From Carex sylvatica (lineage: Eukaryota; Streptophyta; Magnoliopsida; Poales; Cyperaceae), in contig CAXKVR010000030.1 of assembly GCA_964058845.1 (NCBI GenBank), positions 1 through 20,831 of the forward strand: a stretch of DNA of 20,831 bases, written 5' to 3'. Shown here piece after piece: positions 1 through 9,316 of the stretch; position 1 is the first letter of the stretch; every line of letters begins with the position of its first letter. The translations under genes were made by a program, and so were the position numbers. Under the pieces are notes generated by a model that searched no databases, was not told the DNA's origin, and worked only from the letters and a program-made list of their open reading frames with translations.

Positions 1-755
1 CCCCAGTTCCAAAAGTGTATGTTTTCTTTCGCATTTAATTTCTATCATGATGAAAATATTTCTATAGTTGGCTCCCGTGCACACAAGAATGTTAATTTAT
101 ATCACATCTTGCCTAAAATTCTGCCTTCTTATATCTTAAGAAACATCCCCCCAGCCCCACGGTAATTTATCTGCCTTCCTCAAGAGTATCTACAACCGTA
201 CTGAAAATCTTAAGATACGATTAATATCATGAGCTCAAGTACATTTTTTAACGTAACCTTAAAAAGAGTGAGGCTATGGTAATATGCACAATTCAGATCG
301 ATTCGTGCTATGGATCTAAATCTCTATTTTCGAAGTTCAAAAAGTCGACCTGAACCGTCAAATATGATCTCCATATGAAAATGTACTTGATGATCAAATT
401 TTACATTTTTTTTAATTCTTTTACTATTTTTTTATAGGTACAAAATCACTTGATCTATATTTTCTGGACCATCCAAAAGTAGTGATAATCTACCTATCTA
501 AAAAAATAGTAAAAAATTCTAAAAAAGGTAAAATTTGGTCTAAGAACATTTTCATACGGAGGTTGTGCTTAACAGTTCGGATCGGCTGTTTTGAACTTTG
601 AAAATAGAGATATGGATCCATAGCACGGACAAATCCGTATTATGCATATTACCATAGTATCACTCTTAAAGAATTTACCAAATTGGCCAAAGACTAGATG
701 TGACGTTCTTCCTATAACAACATATTTATTCTACATGTTTGCAATTACAACTTGC
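1..755 (-). other. Intron segment of the SecA gene, running off the left edge
   Basis: The last recognisable SecA exon ends at 756, in the middle of a conserved block (ESRRIDNQ). SecA proteins normally continue at once with an LRGRAGRQGDPG-type block. I looked for that block on the minus strand of 1-755 and did not find it. The stretch is therefore read as part of one intron whose acceptor lies outside the window. Apart from the foldback element at 259-670, I see only AT-rich sequence here. That the gene continues to the left is inference. Confidence 0.6.
259..670. repeat. Foldback MITE-like element inside a SecA intron
   Basis: The two arms are inverted copies. Positions 264-343 match the reverse complement of 588-667 at most sites, sharing words such as CTATGGTAATATGCA and CTCTATTTTC. 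The match continues inward through ATATGAAAATGT-like and AAATTTTAC-like words almost to the centre near 450, so the whole unit can fold into one long hairpin. No transposase is encoded. TTAA occurs next to both ends (259-262 and 666-669), a possible target duplication, but I cannot fix the exact ends or the superfamily. It is non-autonomous and probably spliced out with the intron. Confidence 0.75.
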
Positions 756-758
756 CTG
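750..758 (-). other. SECA2: GC-type 5' splice donor of SECA2
   Basis: On the minus strand the exon ends ...AACCAG at 756 and the next bases are GCAAGT (755-750). CAG|GCAAGT is the consensus for the minor GC-AG intron class spliced by the major spliceosome. The position is fixed by homology: IDNQ is followed in SecA by LRGR, whereas here the frame would read ASCNCKHVE and then stop. All 20 other coding donors in this gene are GT. Confidence 0.75.
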
Positions 759-3700
759 GTTATCTATACGCCTTGATTCATGCAAAGAAGTGCCAATTAC
801 ATGAAGCCCTCCCAATTTCTTCACCTCATTGCCTTCATTGAAACAATGCAATTCACAATCCTTTAGAACAGAGAGATATGCGAGTGCAATTACAGGCAAG
901 AGGGGATAGCTCTCTGCTTCTTCCTTTAGTCGCATCTCAAGCTCTTCTATTTCAAATATGTCGCTCATTTCTATAGATTCCGAAATAATCGACTTTGCCT
1001 TTTGAACGGACCAGTCATTTACCTCACTTTTCTGAACGTATTTTGCTACAGATTATCATAAAGAAAATTAGTAGAAGAAAAAGAACAAAAAGATGTATCA
1101 TCCTGTAAGAATTATATGCGCACCCATTAGTGCAGCCTTAGCAAGCAAGGCCAATGAAGATGGTTCCAATTTTATCTTTGAAAGAGCCTGCACACATTGT
1201 AAATAAAACAAGTGAAGCTCATCTTACCCTTAAATGAAAATCCACCTGTATGCTCATAAATTAAACAAGTAAAGCACATCTTAAACAAGAATACAACAAA
1301 GTACCTTTCGGGAGAGTGAAACTCCCTCAGTTTCTGTGTTAAGGGGCTCCTTCGTCAGAAAAGGGAGAACATTGTCCTCCAAAATTCCTCTAGCAAGCAT
1401 CTTCATAAGGGACAAGCAAAATGTTGGTTAAAACTAAACCCTCAAAAATCAAATTTGACCATAGAGCTCTTGTACCTACCAAACGCTAAAAGCCATCATA
1501 TACATTACTGGCATATAAATATACTGAGTGAACCAGTACTAAGCCTGACAGATTCACTGCATTACGATAACTATGTTGGGGTTGTGTTTCAGTATTTTCT
1601 TCTCTCCCAGAATGGAAAATTCTGTGCCCTCAATTAAACCTCACTGTACAGAATGGAAAGCCCGAACCTGAAAAGTTGAACAATGAAATCCAAACATCTG
1701 TAGACTTCGGCAACATTTCATTCTGTTTAAAGGTGGTAATGAAGTAAGATAACAAGCATGAACTTGTACATGCTCAGATAGAGAATAGACCTTAGCGTTG
1801 CCTCCTAGGATGATATCAGTACCCCTACCAGCCATGTTCGTTGAAATAGTAATGGCATGTTTCCTACCAGCCTGTGCTATGATTTCAGCCTCCTTTGCCG
1901 CATACTTCAAGAAAGAAGAAATAGAGAAAGAGATGTAGAAAACATACCAGTAGTTACTTAGCAAAGGGAACCCTCGAAATGGTTAGATTTTAATTAAAAT
2001 AAGAACCTTTGGCCTTGCATTAAGGACATTATGGGGAATACTCCTCGCTCTCAGAAGGTCTGACAAATACTCCGAATTCTCAACACTGCAGCATGATAGT
2101 GTAGCATTTTTAGTTTAATAAGGAAAACTTCAAACCAAGAATATTTAAGGTATACAAGTACAGTTACATGTTGTTAGTTGGATATAACTTGATTTAGCTT
2201 TTAAATATCAAGGTTAACAAATGAAGAGGCAACACTAAGTGAACTCAAAAGTCATCAAACAAGTAACTCAAGTGACGGTATGTGGAAATGCATATCTACA
2301 AAACAAACAATCTACATATATCAATACAATCTTAATTATCCAAAATCAGGTACCAGGGATTTAAAATTTCACCTAGTGGTCCCGACTAAAACTGGGCGAC
2401 CCAATTGAAACATCAACTCCACTTCAGCCCGAACATATTCCCATTTCCCACGTGCTGTCTATGCAAGAAAAATAGAATGAAAAATATACACAGAAATTAG
2501 ATAAAATAATTCTTCAGTTTTCAGAGAATAAATATGTACAGAGGATTAAAAGATCGTACTGCAAAAGCCTGAATAGGCAAATCCTGGCGTATATTCGGTA
2601 AATTTGTTGGTATCTCAATAACTGGCATCTTGAACATCTTTAAAAACTCCTTTTCCTATAAAAGATAAATTTGGATAAATTAATAAAATCAAGAATGGAA
2701 AGAGTTCAGACAACAACATAGATCAAAACCAAGTAAGAATATACTTCTGTTTTAGCAGTGCCCGTCATTCCTGAAAGCTTTGGATAGAGCTTGAACAGTG
2801 ATTGATATGTGATTTGTGCCACGACAACAGTATCTGCCTGATAAAACGGATATCAGCATTAAGAACTGCAATAGTGTAATTATGTAATTACAAATCAATT
2901 CTGGTACCGAAGTGCACATGCTTGTTAAGTACATGGTATTAGATCAGTGCTGGTTCGGAAATCAGATCACCCTGTTGTTTTTCTTAGGTTTTCAGTTGAA
3001 TGAGGCATGAATGTGTTAATGTACAGAATATATAGTTTCTAGACTAATATCTAGAAATAATATAAAAGATTCTCAGTATATTTTTAGTAATGCTGAAATA
3101 TTGTTGTGTAAATTTTTGTATACTAAGTGTAAGTTTATTGCACTATAGAATATAGTCTTTCAGGAAGTGCCTAACTATTACATCAATAACTTGTAAATAA
3201 AAGAAAACAAACAGGAAGAGATCAATAGGATTACCAGTATTTCCAAACCTTCTTTCGCTTCTACTGCTTGGTGAATGCCATCAGACCATCGCCTTCGCTC
3301 TTCTACTCGGCCTGTAAGCTGAATAAAAATATATTTTTTTGCTATAAAAAAAGTAAAAGAACATATAACCTTTTCCTGGGTTGAGCTGATAAGAACATAT
3401 AAATAATAAACAACCATCATAATTTGGGAACTGAAATCAATTCTTGGTTTTCGTAAAGCTTTCTTTTCCTTAATCATCAGACATTCACATAATAATAGAA
3501 GGGAAGAAATTAAGTATTTCTAAAATTTTAGGATAGGACTTACCTCATTAATAATAACTGCCTTGCCATTTCTAACAATGTACTGAACATCACATCTGTA
3601 GAACTCCTTGGCTTTTATTGCATTTGTGACAAACCTATATCAAGTCCCAGAAAGAAATACAAATAAAAGGAATAAAAATAGGGGCAAAAGAATCTAACAG

Positions 3701-6700
3701 CGAGAGATGAAGATCACAATTATAATAGACACCTTGCCCATGGATCATTCTCATCCCACAAATCGTTTGTCTCTAGAATCATCTCAGCCAGAGCAACTCC
3801 CTCCTCTGTCAGATCTACTGAGTGCTGCTTCAGATCAACGTTGTAATGCTGTGACAAAAACAAAGGTGTGCCAGAACCAAGAACAGAAGGTAAAAAACCT
3901 AATCCGTAATCAAATACACTATTATTGTTATTATTGTCTCAGATATAAGCTCCTGTTCTAATTTGTGCCAGGAAGCTGGACATGTACCATCTTGGTACCT
4001 GCCAGATTTTCTTCTCTCCTTGTCATTATCTTTATATTGTGTGTTTGGATGAGAGGATGGTGGGTGAGTTGGGACTGCAAAAAGTAAATGTTACACTCAC
4101 TACTCCATTAAAAAGAAGCTCGGCGACTTTAGCAGCAACAGGATATCTTGCCGCATCTTTTCTATCCTAGTTAAAAAAGATAATACACAAAAAATCATAT
4201 ATAATAAAACTTTTATAACTCAACGAAGTTAAAATTGTGAAATAGTTTAAAAAAAATATTTAAAATAAAAGACAAAAGAAGTACCTCACTGCTTATCAAC
4301 AGTGGACTCCTTCCTTCATCAATAAGTACAGAGTCTACCTCATCAACAATTGCAAAGTGAAATGGCCTCGGCCTGACAAATAGATTTTGTAGCATGCTTG
4401 CTAATTATATTCAAAGAGATCAATAGAAAGAATTTTTTTTTAATGTACCATCTCATGACTAGTTCGTCTTTGTTGTGAGAGAGGTTGTCACGAAGATAGT
4501 CAAAGCCCAGTTCCTAAATAATTGGACATGCAAGCAAAATTAAATTACATTTGCACAAAGTTTGCAAATTTATCGGTGCCTCACAGAAGCTACAACTAAA
4601 AAAGGAAACAAATTAAGCATGCAATATTACCGTGTTATTAGTGTAAGTAATGTCACAGTTATAGTTCTGCCTTTTTTCATCCAATGGCATGCCAGCCTGT
4701 AAGTTCAAGCAATTTTTACACAATCAAAGCTTTAACATAAATGAATTTTATAATTTTATTATAGAACAGGAATTACTTGTATGAGGCCAACAGATAGACC
4801 AAGGAACCTATGAACACGCCCCATCCATTCAGCATCACGTCGAGCCAAATAATCATTGACAGTCACCACTTTGACAAATAACAAAATTGTTATTTGTTGC
4901 CTAAGAAAGTATCACAACATAATATCTAAGAATAAATCAAAATTAAAAGTACATACCATGAACTCCATCTCCTGTTAGAGCATTAAGATAAGCAGCTAGA
5001 GTTGAGACCAAGGTTTTGCCTTCACCGGTTTTCATCTCGGCTATGCAACCATCGTGGAGCACTGCTCCTCCAATAATCTAAAAGTTGAATAGACATCACA
5101 AATTAAAATACTAAATACAGAGCAATGTGACCTTTAATGCGATGAAAAAAAAACCTGGACATCAAAGTGCCGCATTCTCAGCTTCCTTCTTGCTGCCTCT
5201 CGTACAACACAAAATGCCTCTAAGGATTTGCAAAAGGATAACAAAATGAATAAATAACACTAATTCCTAAAAGAGGAACAACATAGTTCAAAAGTAGTAT
5301 TTTCAAATTGCATCCAATACTGGTAAAAAGGACTGAAAGTTTCCAGCACATTCAATTGACAATCAACATCCAGTACTGATTAAATAGGACCCATGTTAAA
5401 GTATTTACCAAATTGAAACCTGCCCACCTCCTTCCCAAAAAAATAATAAAAATAAATAAATAAATAACAAAGATTATATTTCATGAAATTAAAAAAGCCC
5501 AAATGATGAGCCAAACATCTGCTTTACAGAAACACCTTTTTTCAGTGCAATAGTTAAATACATAACTGTTCCGTTGCTGGGTTGTAAATATGTCAAGTGT
5601 TAGTTGCAATTACATGTTTATGAAAATACAGTAATTATCAGATTTAATTTTCTTAAATCCATGAGTATCTAGAGTTTGAACATACCAGCTTGTATGTCCG
5701 CTAAAGTCGCCCCTTGACTCAATCTACTCCTTAATTCAGATGTCTTTTCTCTAAGCTGTTTATAAAATGAAAATAAGTGTAATAATAACTCAATAAAACA
5801 TATACATCTGTGCATTTTAGCTTGAAATGACTTAAATTAATTATATACTATGTTACTGAAGAACTTCAGAAAAGTTCAGTACAAGAGTTTTCCTGCACTT
5901 ACATTAAAAAATGCCTAATTATTAATTTAGAGAAAACACATGTAGTATTAATTTGCATAACTTATCCAGTAACAGCACCTTAATCATAAAGTTCAGAATG
6001 ATGCATGTTTTGCACAACAACCCGGTTAATAAATTTGTACTACTTTAAGTGTAATAATATAACCTGCTCATCAGAAAGCCTCTGAATCTGAGGCTCGAGA
6101 GAACTGACAGAACTAACAAGCCTGTAGTAATCACGCACCACCCAGCTATTCAAGTTCAAAACATCTTTCCACTTTATCTCCTAAAAACATAACACACTAA
6201 ATGTCAAGATTGAATGCTTCATACAGCTAATCAAAAGTTGTAATTCATGCCTCGGTACCATTGTCCGTTAGAGCACACCTACCAGACTGAAAATGGCAGA
6301 TCTCAAGCACGTGAGTCAATCAGTGGGTACGTGTGCATGTGTTTGTGAGTTGTGAGTGCTGGATGTGCTTGTGTGCTATTGTGGCATATAGTTTGAGTGA
6401 GTATGACAATAACTGAATTGTATATAAGGACTGAAAGGCAATTACCAGATTTCACAAGGACAAAAGTGAAATAAATAGAGACAAGATATATATATATACC
6501 TTTGGAGAAGGCAAGAATGGCCTGGAAGAAGACGAAGAAGGCAGAGATGAAGAAGAAGAGGAGACAACCGAACGAGGAGGGAAGCATCTGTATATAAAAC
6601 GCGACGAGAAAAAAATAGAAGAATCGGAGGGTTTAGAGGTACAAATGGGGCGAATGGAGAGGTGGGAGCGCGAGGGAAGGAGTGTCGTAGTAGCTTGATG

Positions 6701-6709
6701 ATGCGCCAT
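756..6709 (-). CDS. SECA2: Plastid SecA translocase ATPase, SECA2-type (5' 723 codons, C-terminus outside window)
   Basis: This is the motor ATPase that drives preproteins through a Sec channel; in plants SECA2 is assigned to the plastid inner envelope pathway. Exons in transcript order: 6709-6500, 6180-6064, 5755-5686, 5219-5155, 5077-4957, 4868-4777, 4696-4631, 4513-4449, 4372-4285, 4166-4101, 3848-3733, 3634-3544, 3318-3235, 2837-2745, 2655-2560, 2458-2373, 2085-2007, 1904-1791, 1400-1305, 1187-1124, 1045-756. Together they are 2169 nt, 723 codons, with no stop, and every junction keeps phase. Landmarks: transit-like residues 1-70, Walker A MKTGEGKT about 169-176, DEVD 279-282, GMTGTAKTE about 440-448, GTTS about 506-509, TNMAGRGTD 557-565, HESRRIDNQ at the end. 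The [16 protein letters not shown] context fits SECA2 better than SECA1, which has a DEAR-type sequence there; this rests on recall of the family. All donors are GT except the last. The C-terminal scaffold and wing regions are not in the window. Confidence 0.93.
1791..1904 (-). other. SECA2: SECA2 exon carrying helicase motif VI region
   Basis: The exon encodes [20 protein letters not shown] followed by [18 protein letters not shown]. This is the second nucleotide-binding fold, with the arginine-finger-containing AGRGTD segment near residues 560-565. The donor AAG|GTCTAT is followed by the 1400-1305 exon beginning MLARGILED. The reading frame is intact and no critical residue is missing. Confidence 0.92.
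4285..4372 (-). other. SECA2: SECA2 exon carrying the DEVD (Walker B) box
   Basis: The exon encodes [20 protein letters not shown] followed by [13 protein letters not shown] at 279-282 is the SecA form of the DEAD box, which coordinates Mg-ATP. Its first base completes a tryptophan codon begun in the upstream exon (4513-4449, ending DELVMR). The glycine after DE, and the aromatic residues before the box, are what I use to prefer SECA2 over SECA1. Confidence 0.92.
4957..5077 (-). other. SECA2: SECA2 exon carrying the Walker A nucleotide-binding motif
   Basis: The exon reads [20 protein letters not shown], followed by [25 protein letters not shown] is the phosphate-binding loop of nucleotide-binding fold 1, with the lysine at about residue 175. 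The acceptor is TTTTAG|ATTATT and the donor CATG|GTATGT; the split codon joins the next exon ([17 protein letters not shown]), the conserved continuation in SecA. All catalytic residues expected in this block are present. Confidence 0.93.
6500..6709 (-). other. SECA2: First coding exon of SECA2: probable chloroplast transit peptide
   Basis: This 70-codon exon starts at an ATG in good context (CCCATGGCG) and ends at donor AAG|GTATAT. It begins [11 protein letters not shown] and is rich in serine (with runs of five and six), threonine and arginine, with very few acidic residues. That is the composition expected of a plastid transit peptide. The mature SecA homology starts in the next exon ([19 protein letters not shown]). 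The frame stays open upstream to 6850 but contains a strong acceptor at 6780, and there is no other ATG between 6780 and 6709, so this ATG is the chosen start. Confidence 0.85.
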
Positions 6710-6780
6710 GGGAGATGAGCAATCGCAAAGATTGCTGAATCCTAAAGTGTTGAGAAATGAGAGGAAACAAGCCTCCAACC
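6710..6780 (-). other. SECA2: 5' UTR part of the SECA2 start-codon exon
   Basis: A pyrimidine-rich tract ending TTGCGTTGCAG lies just above 6780 on the minus strand and looks like a strong 3' splice acceptor. The 71 nt between it and the ATG at 6709 contain no other ATG. This suggests that the start-codon exon is not the first exon and that upstream leader exons exist. Without transcript data the alternative remains that transcription starts locally, near 6800. Confidence 0.5.
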
Positions 6781-7322
6781 CTGCAACGCAAGTAAAAACC
6801 AAAATAAAAGAATTATAATTTTTAACAACACAATATACTGTCAACAACAAAGTAATAACTAGAAGGCTATGAGCTGAGTAGCAAGTTCTATGATTTTCAG
6901 CTATGTTTATGCACAGAAAGGCCCACTAGCATGCCCACATTCGCTAAAAGGCAATAAAAAGGTAGCGTGGACCTTTCTGCATAATTCCATAAGCCAAAGA
7001 CTGACAACACAGTAGAGAAATATTTTCTTGAAGTTCATAGTATAGTTTCTGTGATTTTCATGTATAAAAGCTCTAATCCAAACCCTAAAAAACATGTGTT
7101 AAAGCTTAACTGGACTTGTAAATATAGCCACTGAATTTAGTTTTTAATAGCTCCTAAGCCCCAAAATTTCTGATTGTGCTAATTGGTCTTGCTATAATTT
7201 CTTATTCTAGCAAAATTGACAACTTTGAAAATATTATCTCACCAAATCACACAACGTTATAGACCTAAATCACACAATTTCAGATTCTAGCAAAATTACA
7301 TAACTAAGAGGAAGTTACTTAC
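6781..7322 (-). other. Probable leader intron, no gene seen
   Basis: AT-rich sequence between the putative leader exon and the start-codon exon. A 62-residue open frame on the minus strand (7095-6907) has no recognisable similarity and no coding character. Nothing else is supported. Confidence 0.4.
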
Positions 7323-7419
7323 AAGAGACTCGATTTGTTGTCTGTACTTCTCAACCCAAGCAGCTGATGATGCAATTACTGCCACTTCTCCAAATACATC
7401 CGCTATGAGGCCTGACAAT
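7323..7419 (-). other. Putative internal leader exon upstream of SECA2
   Basis: An acceptor-like site (CTGAATCACAG) precedes 7419 and a consensus donor CTT|GTAAGT follows 7323. One frame is open across all 97 nt and looks protein-like (LSGLIADVFGEVAVIASSAA, then WVEKYRQQIESL), yet I recognise no family. Joined to the acceptor at 6780 that frame meets a stop after about a dozen codons, so the exon cannot extend the SecA protein. It contains a 7-codon upstream ORF at 7399-7376. It may be a non-coding leader exon, an alternative exon, or part of a separate small gene. Confidence 0.4.
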
Positions 7420-8243
7420 CTGTGATTCAGACATAATATCATATATAATCAAAGATTTGAAAACAACTTACAAATTCCAAGATTATACCAGTTGACCGGC
7501 CCTGTACCAGCAACAGTTTCATTTTTAGTATATGCACCAGTATGATACAATGGGTCAATTCCTCAATTTTCCAAGACACTGGTACAAAACAATATGGAGA
7601 AGTGGAGCAAAAGAAAAGAAAGAAACTGAAAAATAGCTAGGTAAAATGGTATCTTTTTATTAGCAGGAGTTCAATGGTTGAGCAAGGAGGATGTCAGGAA
7701 TTGCATAATTGAATAAAAGCAGGTATTTTGTAATTTTTGGAGAATTGAATAAAAGTCGGATATAATTGAGAAAGCTTTTATTAGAAGTCACAACTTGTAC
7801 TGGTGACTTTCCACAACATAAAAGAAATTGTAATAATTGAAACATAGACAGGCTTGTAAAAGCTATCCACTTCTAAAAATTTCTAAGCAGAAGATTATAT
7901 TAAACTACAGAATCTATTCTTCTTTACTAGACAACTTTACAATGAATTAATCTATTTTATCTTTTGTGTAACTATACAAAATTAATTGATATTAATTAAT
8001 TAATTGGGGGAAAAAAATTCTTCGAATTTGATGTGCAAATTAAGATATTAAGTAGATAATCATATAGTTGCTGATAGAATAAATGTGCCGCTTTCAGTTC
8101 GACTAATATTGACCTGGGATTTTCACCAATGAAAACCAATCAAGCAAAGAGGAAATATACCTAATCAGCCCAAAGCAAAGAGGAAATACACCACAACCTG
8201 AACAACCCAACAATGGTACCAATCAAGCAAAGAAGAAAATTAC
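7420..8243 (-). other. Probable first leader intron, AT-rich
   Basis: The stretch holds AT-rich sequence including a short TTAATTAATTAATTGGGGG tract near 7990-8010. No open frame looks real. Its 5' end (8135-8245) contains the duplicated donor region described separately. Confidence 0.35.
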
Positions 8244-8245
8244 CT
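8135..8245 (-). repeat. Duplicated 28-bp segment covering the leader donor site
   Basis: 8218-8245 and 8135-8162 agree at 25 of 28 positions (both begin ACCAATCAAGCAAAGA on the plus strand), and 8169-8192 is a partial third copy sharing AAAGCAAAGAGGAAATACA-like sequence. On the minus strand both full copies contain a potential donor (CCAG|GTAATT at 8244 and TTAG|GTATAT at 8161), so the duplication has created a second candidate 5' splice site 83 bp downstream. Confidence 0.6.
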
Positions 8246-8400
8246 GGAGAGAGGAAATAGGCAACGGACCAGCGGAGGAGGAGGAGGGAGGCTGAGCAGA
8301 TGACGGCGGAGAGGCAACGCGACTAGGTTAGAGGCTGAGCAGAGAGGCGACGGCGGAGATGCGAAGGGAGAAAGAGAGAGAGATCGAACTCCATTAGAGG
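8244..8400 (-). other. Putative first (leader) exon of SECA2 with an upstream ORF
   Basis: The minus strand is a C/T-rich leader (TCTCTCTCTTTCTCCC) of the kind often found just downstream of plant transcription starts. It ends with the donor CTCCAG|GTAATT at 8244. An ATG at 8394 opens a 23-codon ORF (MEFDLSLFLPSHLRRRLSAQ, then PLT) that stops at 8323. The GC-rich body contrasts with the AT-rich DNA on both sides. The 5' boundary at about 8400 is a guess and I see no clear TATA box above it. Confidence 0.4.
8323..8394 (-). promoter_or_regulatory. Candidate upstream ORF (23 codons)
   Basis: It starts at the only ATG in the putative first exon and ends at a TAG before the donor. If e1 were spliced straight to the 6780 acceptor, the frame after this stop would be the SecA frame. 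Such an ORF could lower initiation at the main ATG. Whether it lies in the mRNA depends on the unproven transcription start. Confidence 0.3.
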
Positions 8401-8464
8401 TGAATCAGGTGATATCGCGAGGGTCTGTCCGGCTGCTAATTCGATCTGTTCAAGACCAACTCAA

Positions 8465-8644
8465 TAGGGCTGCTCGAAACTGTCCAAATGGGCCAATCTT
8501 TGTTCAAATTTGATCTAATGATAAAATTTAAATTGAATCCGAACTGAACATTGAGTCTGTTCGTATTATAACTCATTCAAACTTTGTTCAGCAATTGTTC
8601 AGCTCGATTTGTCCACGGACAATCATGTTCAATTAGCAACCCTA
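8465..8644. repeat. hAT-like MITE (short terminal inverted repeats)
   Basis: The left end TAGGGCTGCT (8465-8474) and the reverse complement of the right end, TAGGGTTGCT (8644-8635), match at 9 of 10 bases. The interior has GTTCAA/GTTCAG-type words, including TTGTTCAGC, common in small hAT-derived plant elements. It is about 180 bp with no coding capacity. Flanking 8-bp duplications are not clear, so the superfamily call is tentative. Confidence 0.5.
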
Positions 8645-8690
8645 ATCACAATAGACTGACAAGAATATTTCAAAGAATTTAGAGACCGAA

Positions 8691-9060
8691 GAGTTTATTT
8701 GTGAGAGAAATTGTTGCATTTTTCGTATTTTTTGTCCGAAATTTTTGTTCTTATCCTCAAGAAAAAATAAATTACAAACTTTGCCCTCAATAATTTTATG
8801 AATTTTTTTCTCAAAAAGCTACTCAGCTGTTGGATTTTCCGACGGTTGTCTTGGTTTTTTTTCTTCTGAAAATTCAAAAAGATGTGATGTCCAGAGGCGA
8901 ATTCAATAAAGTTCAGGAGTTGACAAGTGCTCTATTTTACAAATTAAAAATTAGTTTTCATCCAGTCGGCCCAGAACTATTTGTCTATCCTGAAATTTCA
9001 AATTGTCCAACTCTGATGGTTCAAACTTAAAACTTTTGTAGATTTTTCTAATTTAATTTT
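8691..9060. repeat. Dispersed repeat, copy 1 (inverted partner near 13925-13985)
   Basis: The segment around 8740-8790 (TTATCCTCAAGAAAAAATAA, then ATTACAAACTTT) resembles the reverse complement of 13925-13985 (GTATCCTCTAGAAAAATAAA, then TAAATTACAAATCT). The copies are in opposite orientation about 5 kb apart. Extents and family are unknown. A 66-residue open frame at 8830-9030 shows no recognisable protein. Confidence 0.4.
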
Positions 9061-9083
9061 CGCAGTCCGCACTGCAGTGCAGC

Positions 9084-9316
9084 TAGGGGTGAAAACAGAG
9101 CGGATACGGAGTGGATAATGCTAATACTATATCCGCATCAGTCGGATAATGAGTGGATATGAATACGGATACAGATAGTAAATGGATATTAAAATTCAAA
9201 ATTAAATCCGCCTTAAACGAATACGGAACGGATAATCCACACATACGGATACGGAACGGATAGTCCACGGATACGGATTCGAATACGGATATAAAGCGAA
9301 TAATGGTCGGATAATT
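9084..9316. repeat. GGATACGGATA-rich transposon remnant
   Basis: After a start resembling a transposon terminus (TAGGGGTGAAAACAGAGCGG) the sequence repeats GGATA, CGGATA and GAATACGGATA words many times, in both direct and partly inverted form. This is a well-known type of plant MITE end (recall, not searched). I did not find a matching CACCCCTA end downstream, so the element is probably truncated or decayed. Confidence 0.5.

Noticed and set aside
1641..1964. A 107-residue ORF starting [12 protein letters not shown]
   Set aside because: Only residues from YAAKEAE to GGNAK are SecA exon (1904-1791); the start and end are translated intron.
3707..3961. Plus-strand ORF of 84 residues (and 3982-4170)
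   Set aside because: They lie opposite or between SECA2 exons on the minus strand and show no recognisable protein; shadows of the real exons.
756..6709. A bacterial or plastid-encoded secA operon
   Set aside because: The gene is split by 20 introns in the coding part with plant-type splice sites, has a transit peptide-like start, and no neighbouring bacterial genes; it is nuclear.
6907..7095. Minus-strand ORF of 62 residues above SECA2, and a possible small exon in 6985-7012
   Set aside because: There is a weak acceptor-like TTGTCAG but no convincing downstream donor, and the peptide has no recognisable similarity; better read as leader intron.
8830..9030. Plus-strand 66-residue ORF
   Set aside because: Low-complexity AT-rich sequence inside a dispersed repeat, no recognisable domain.
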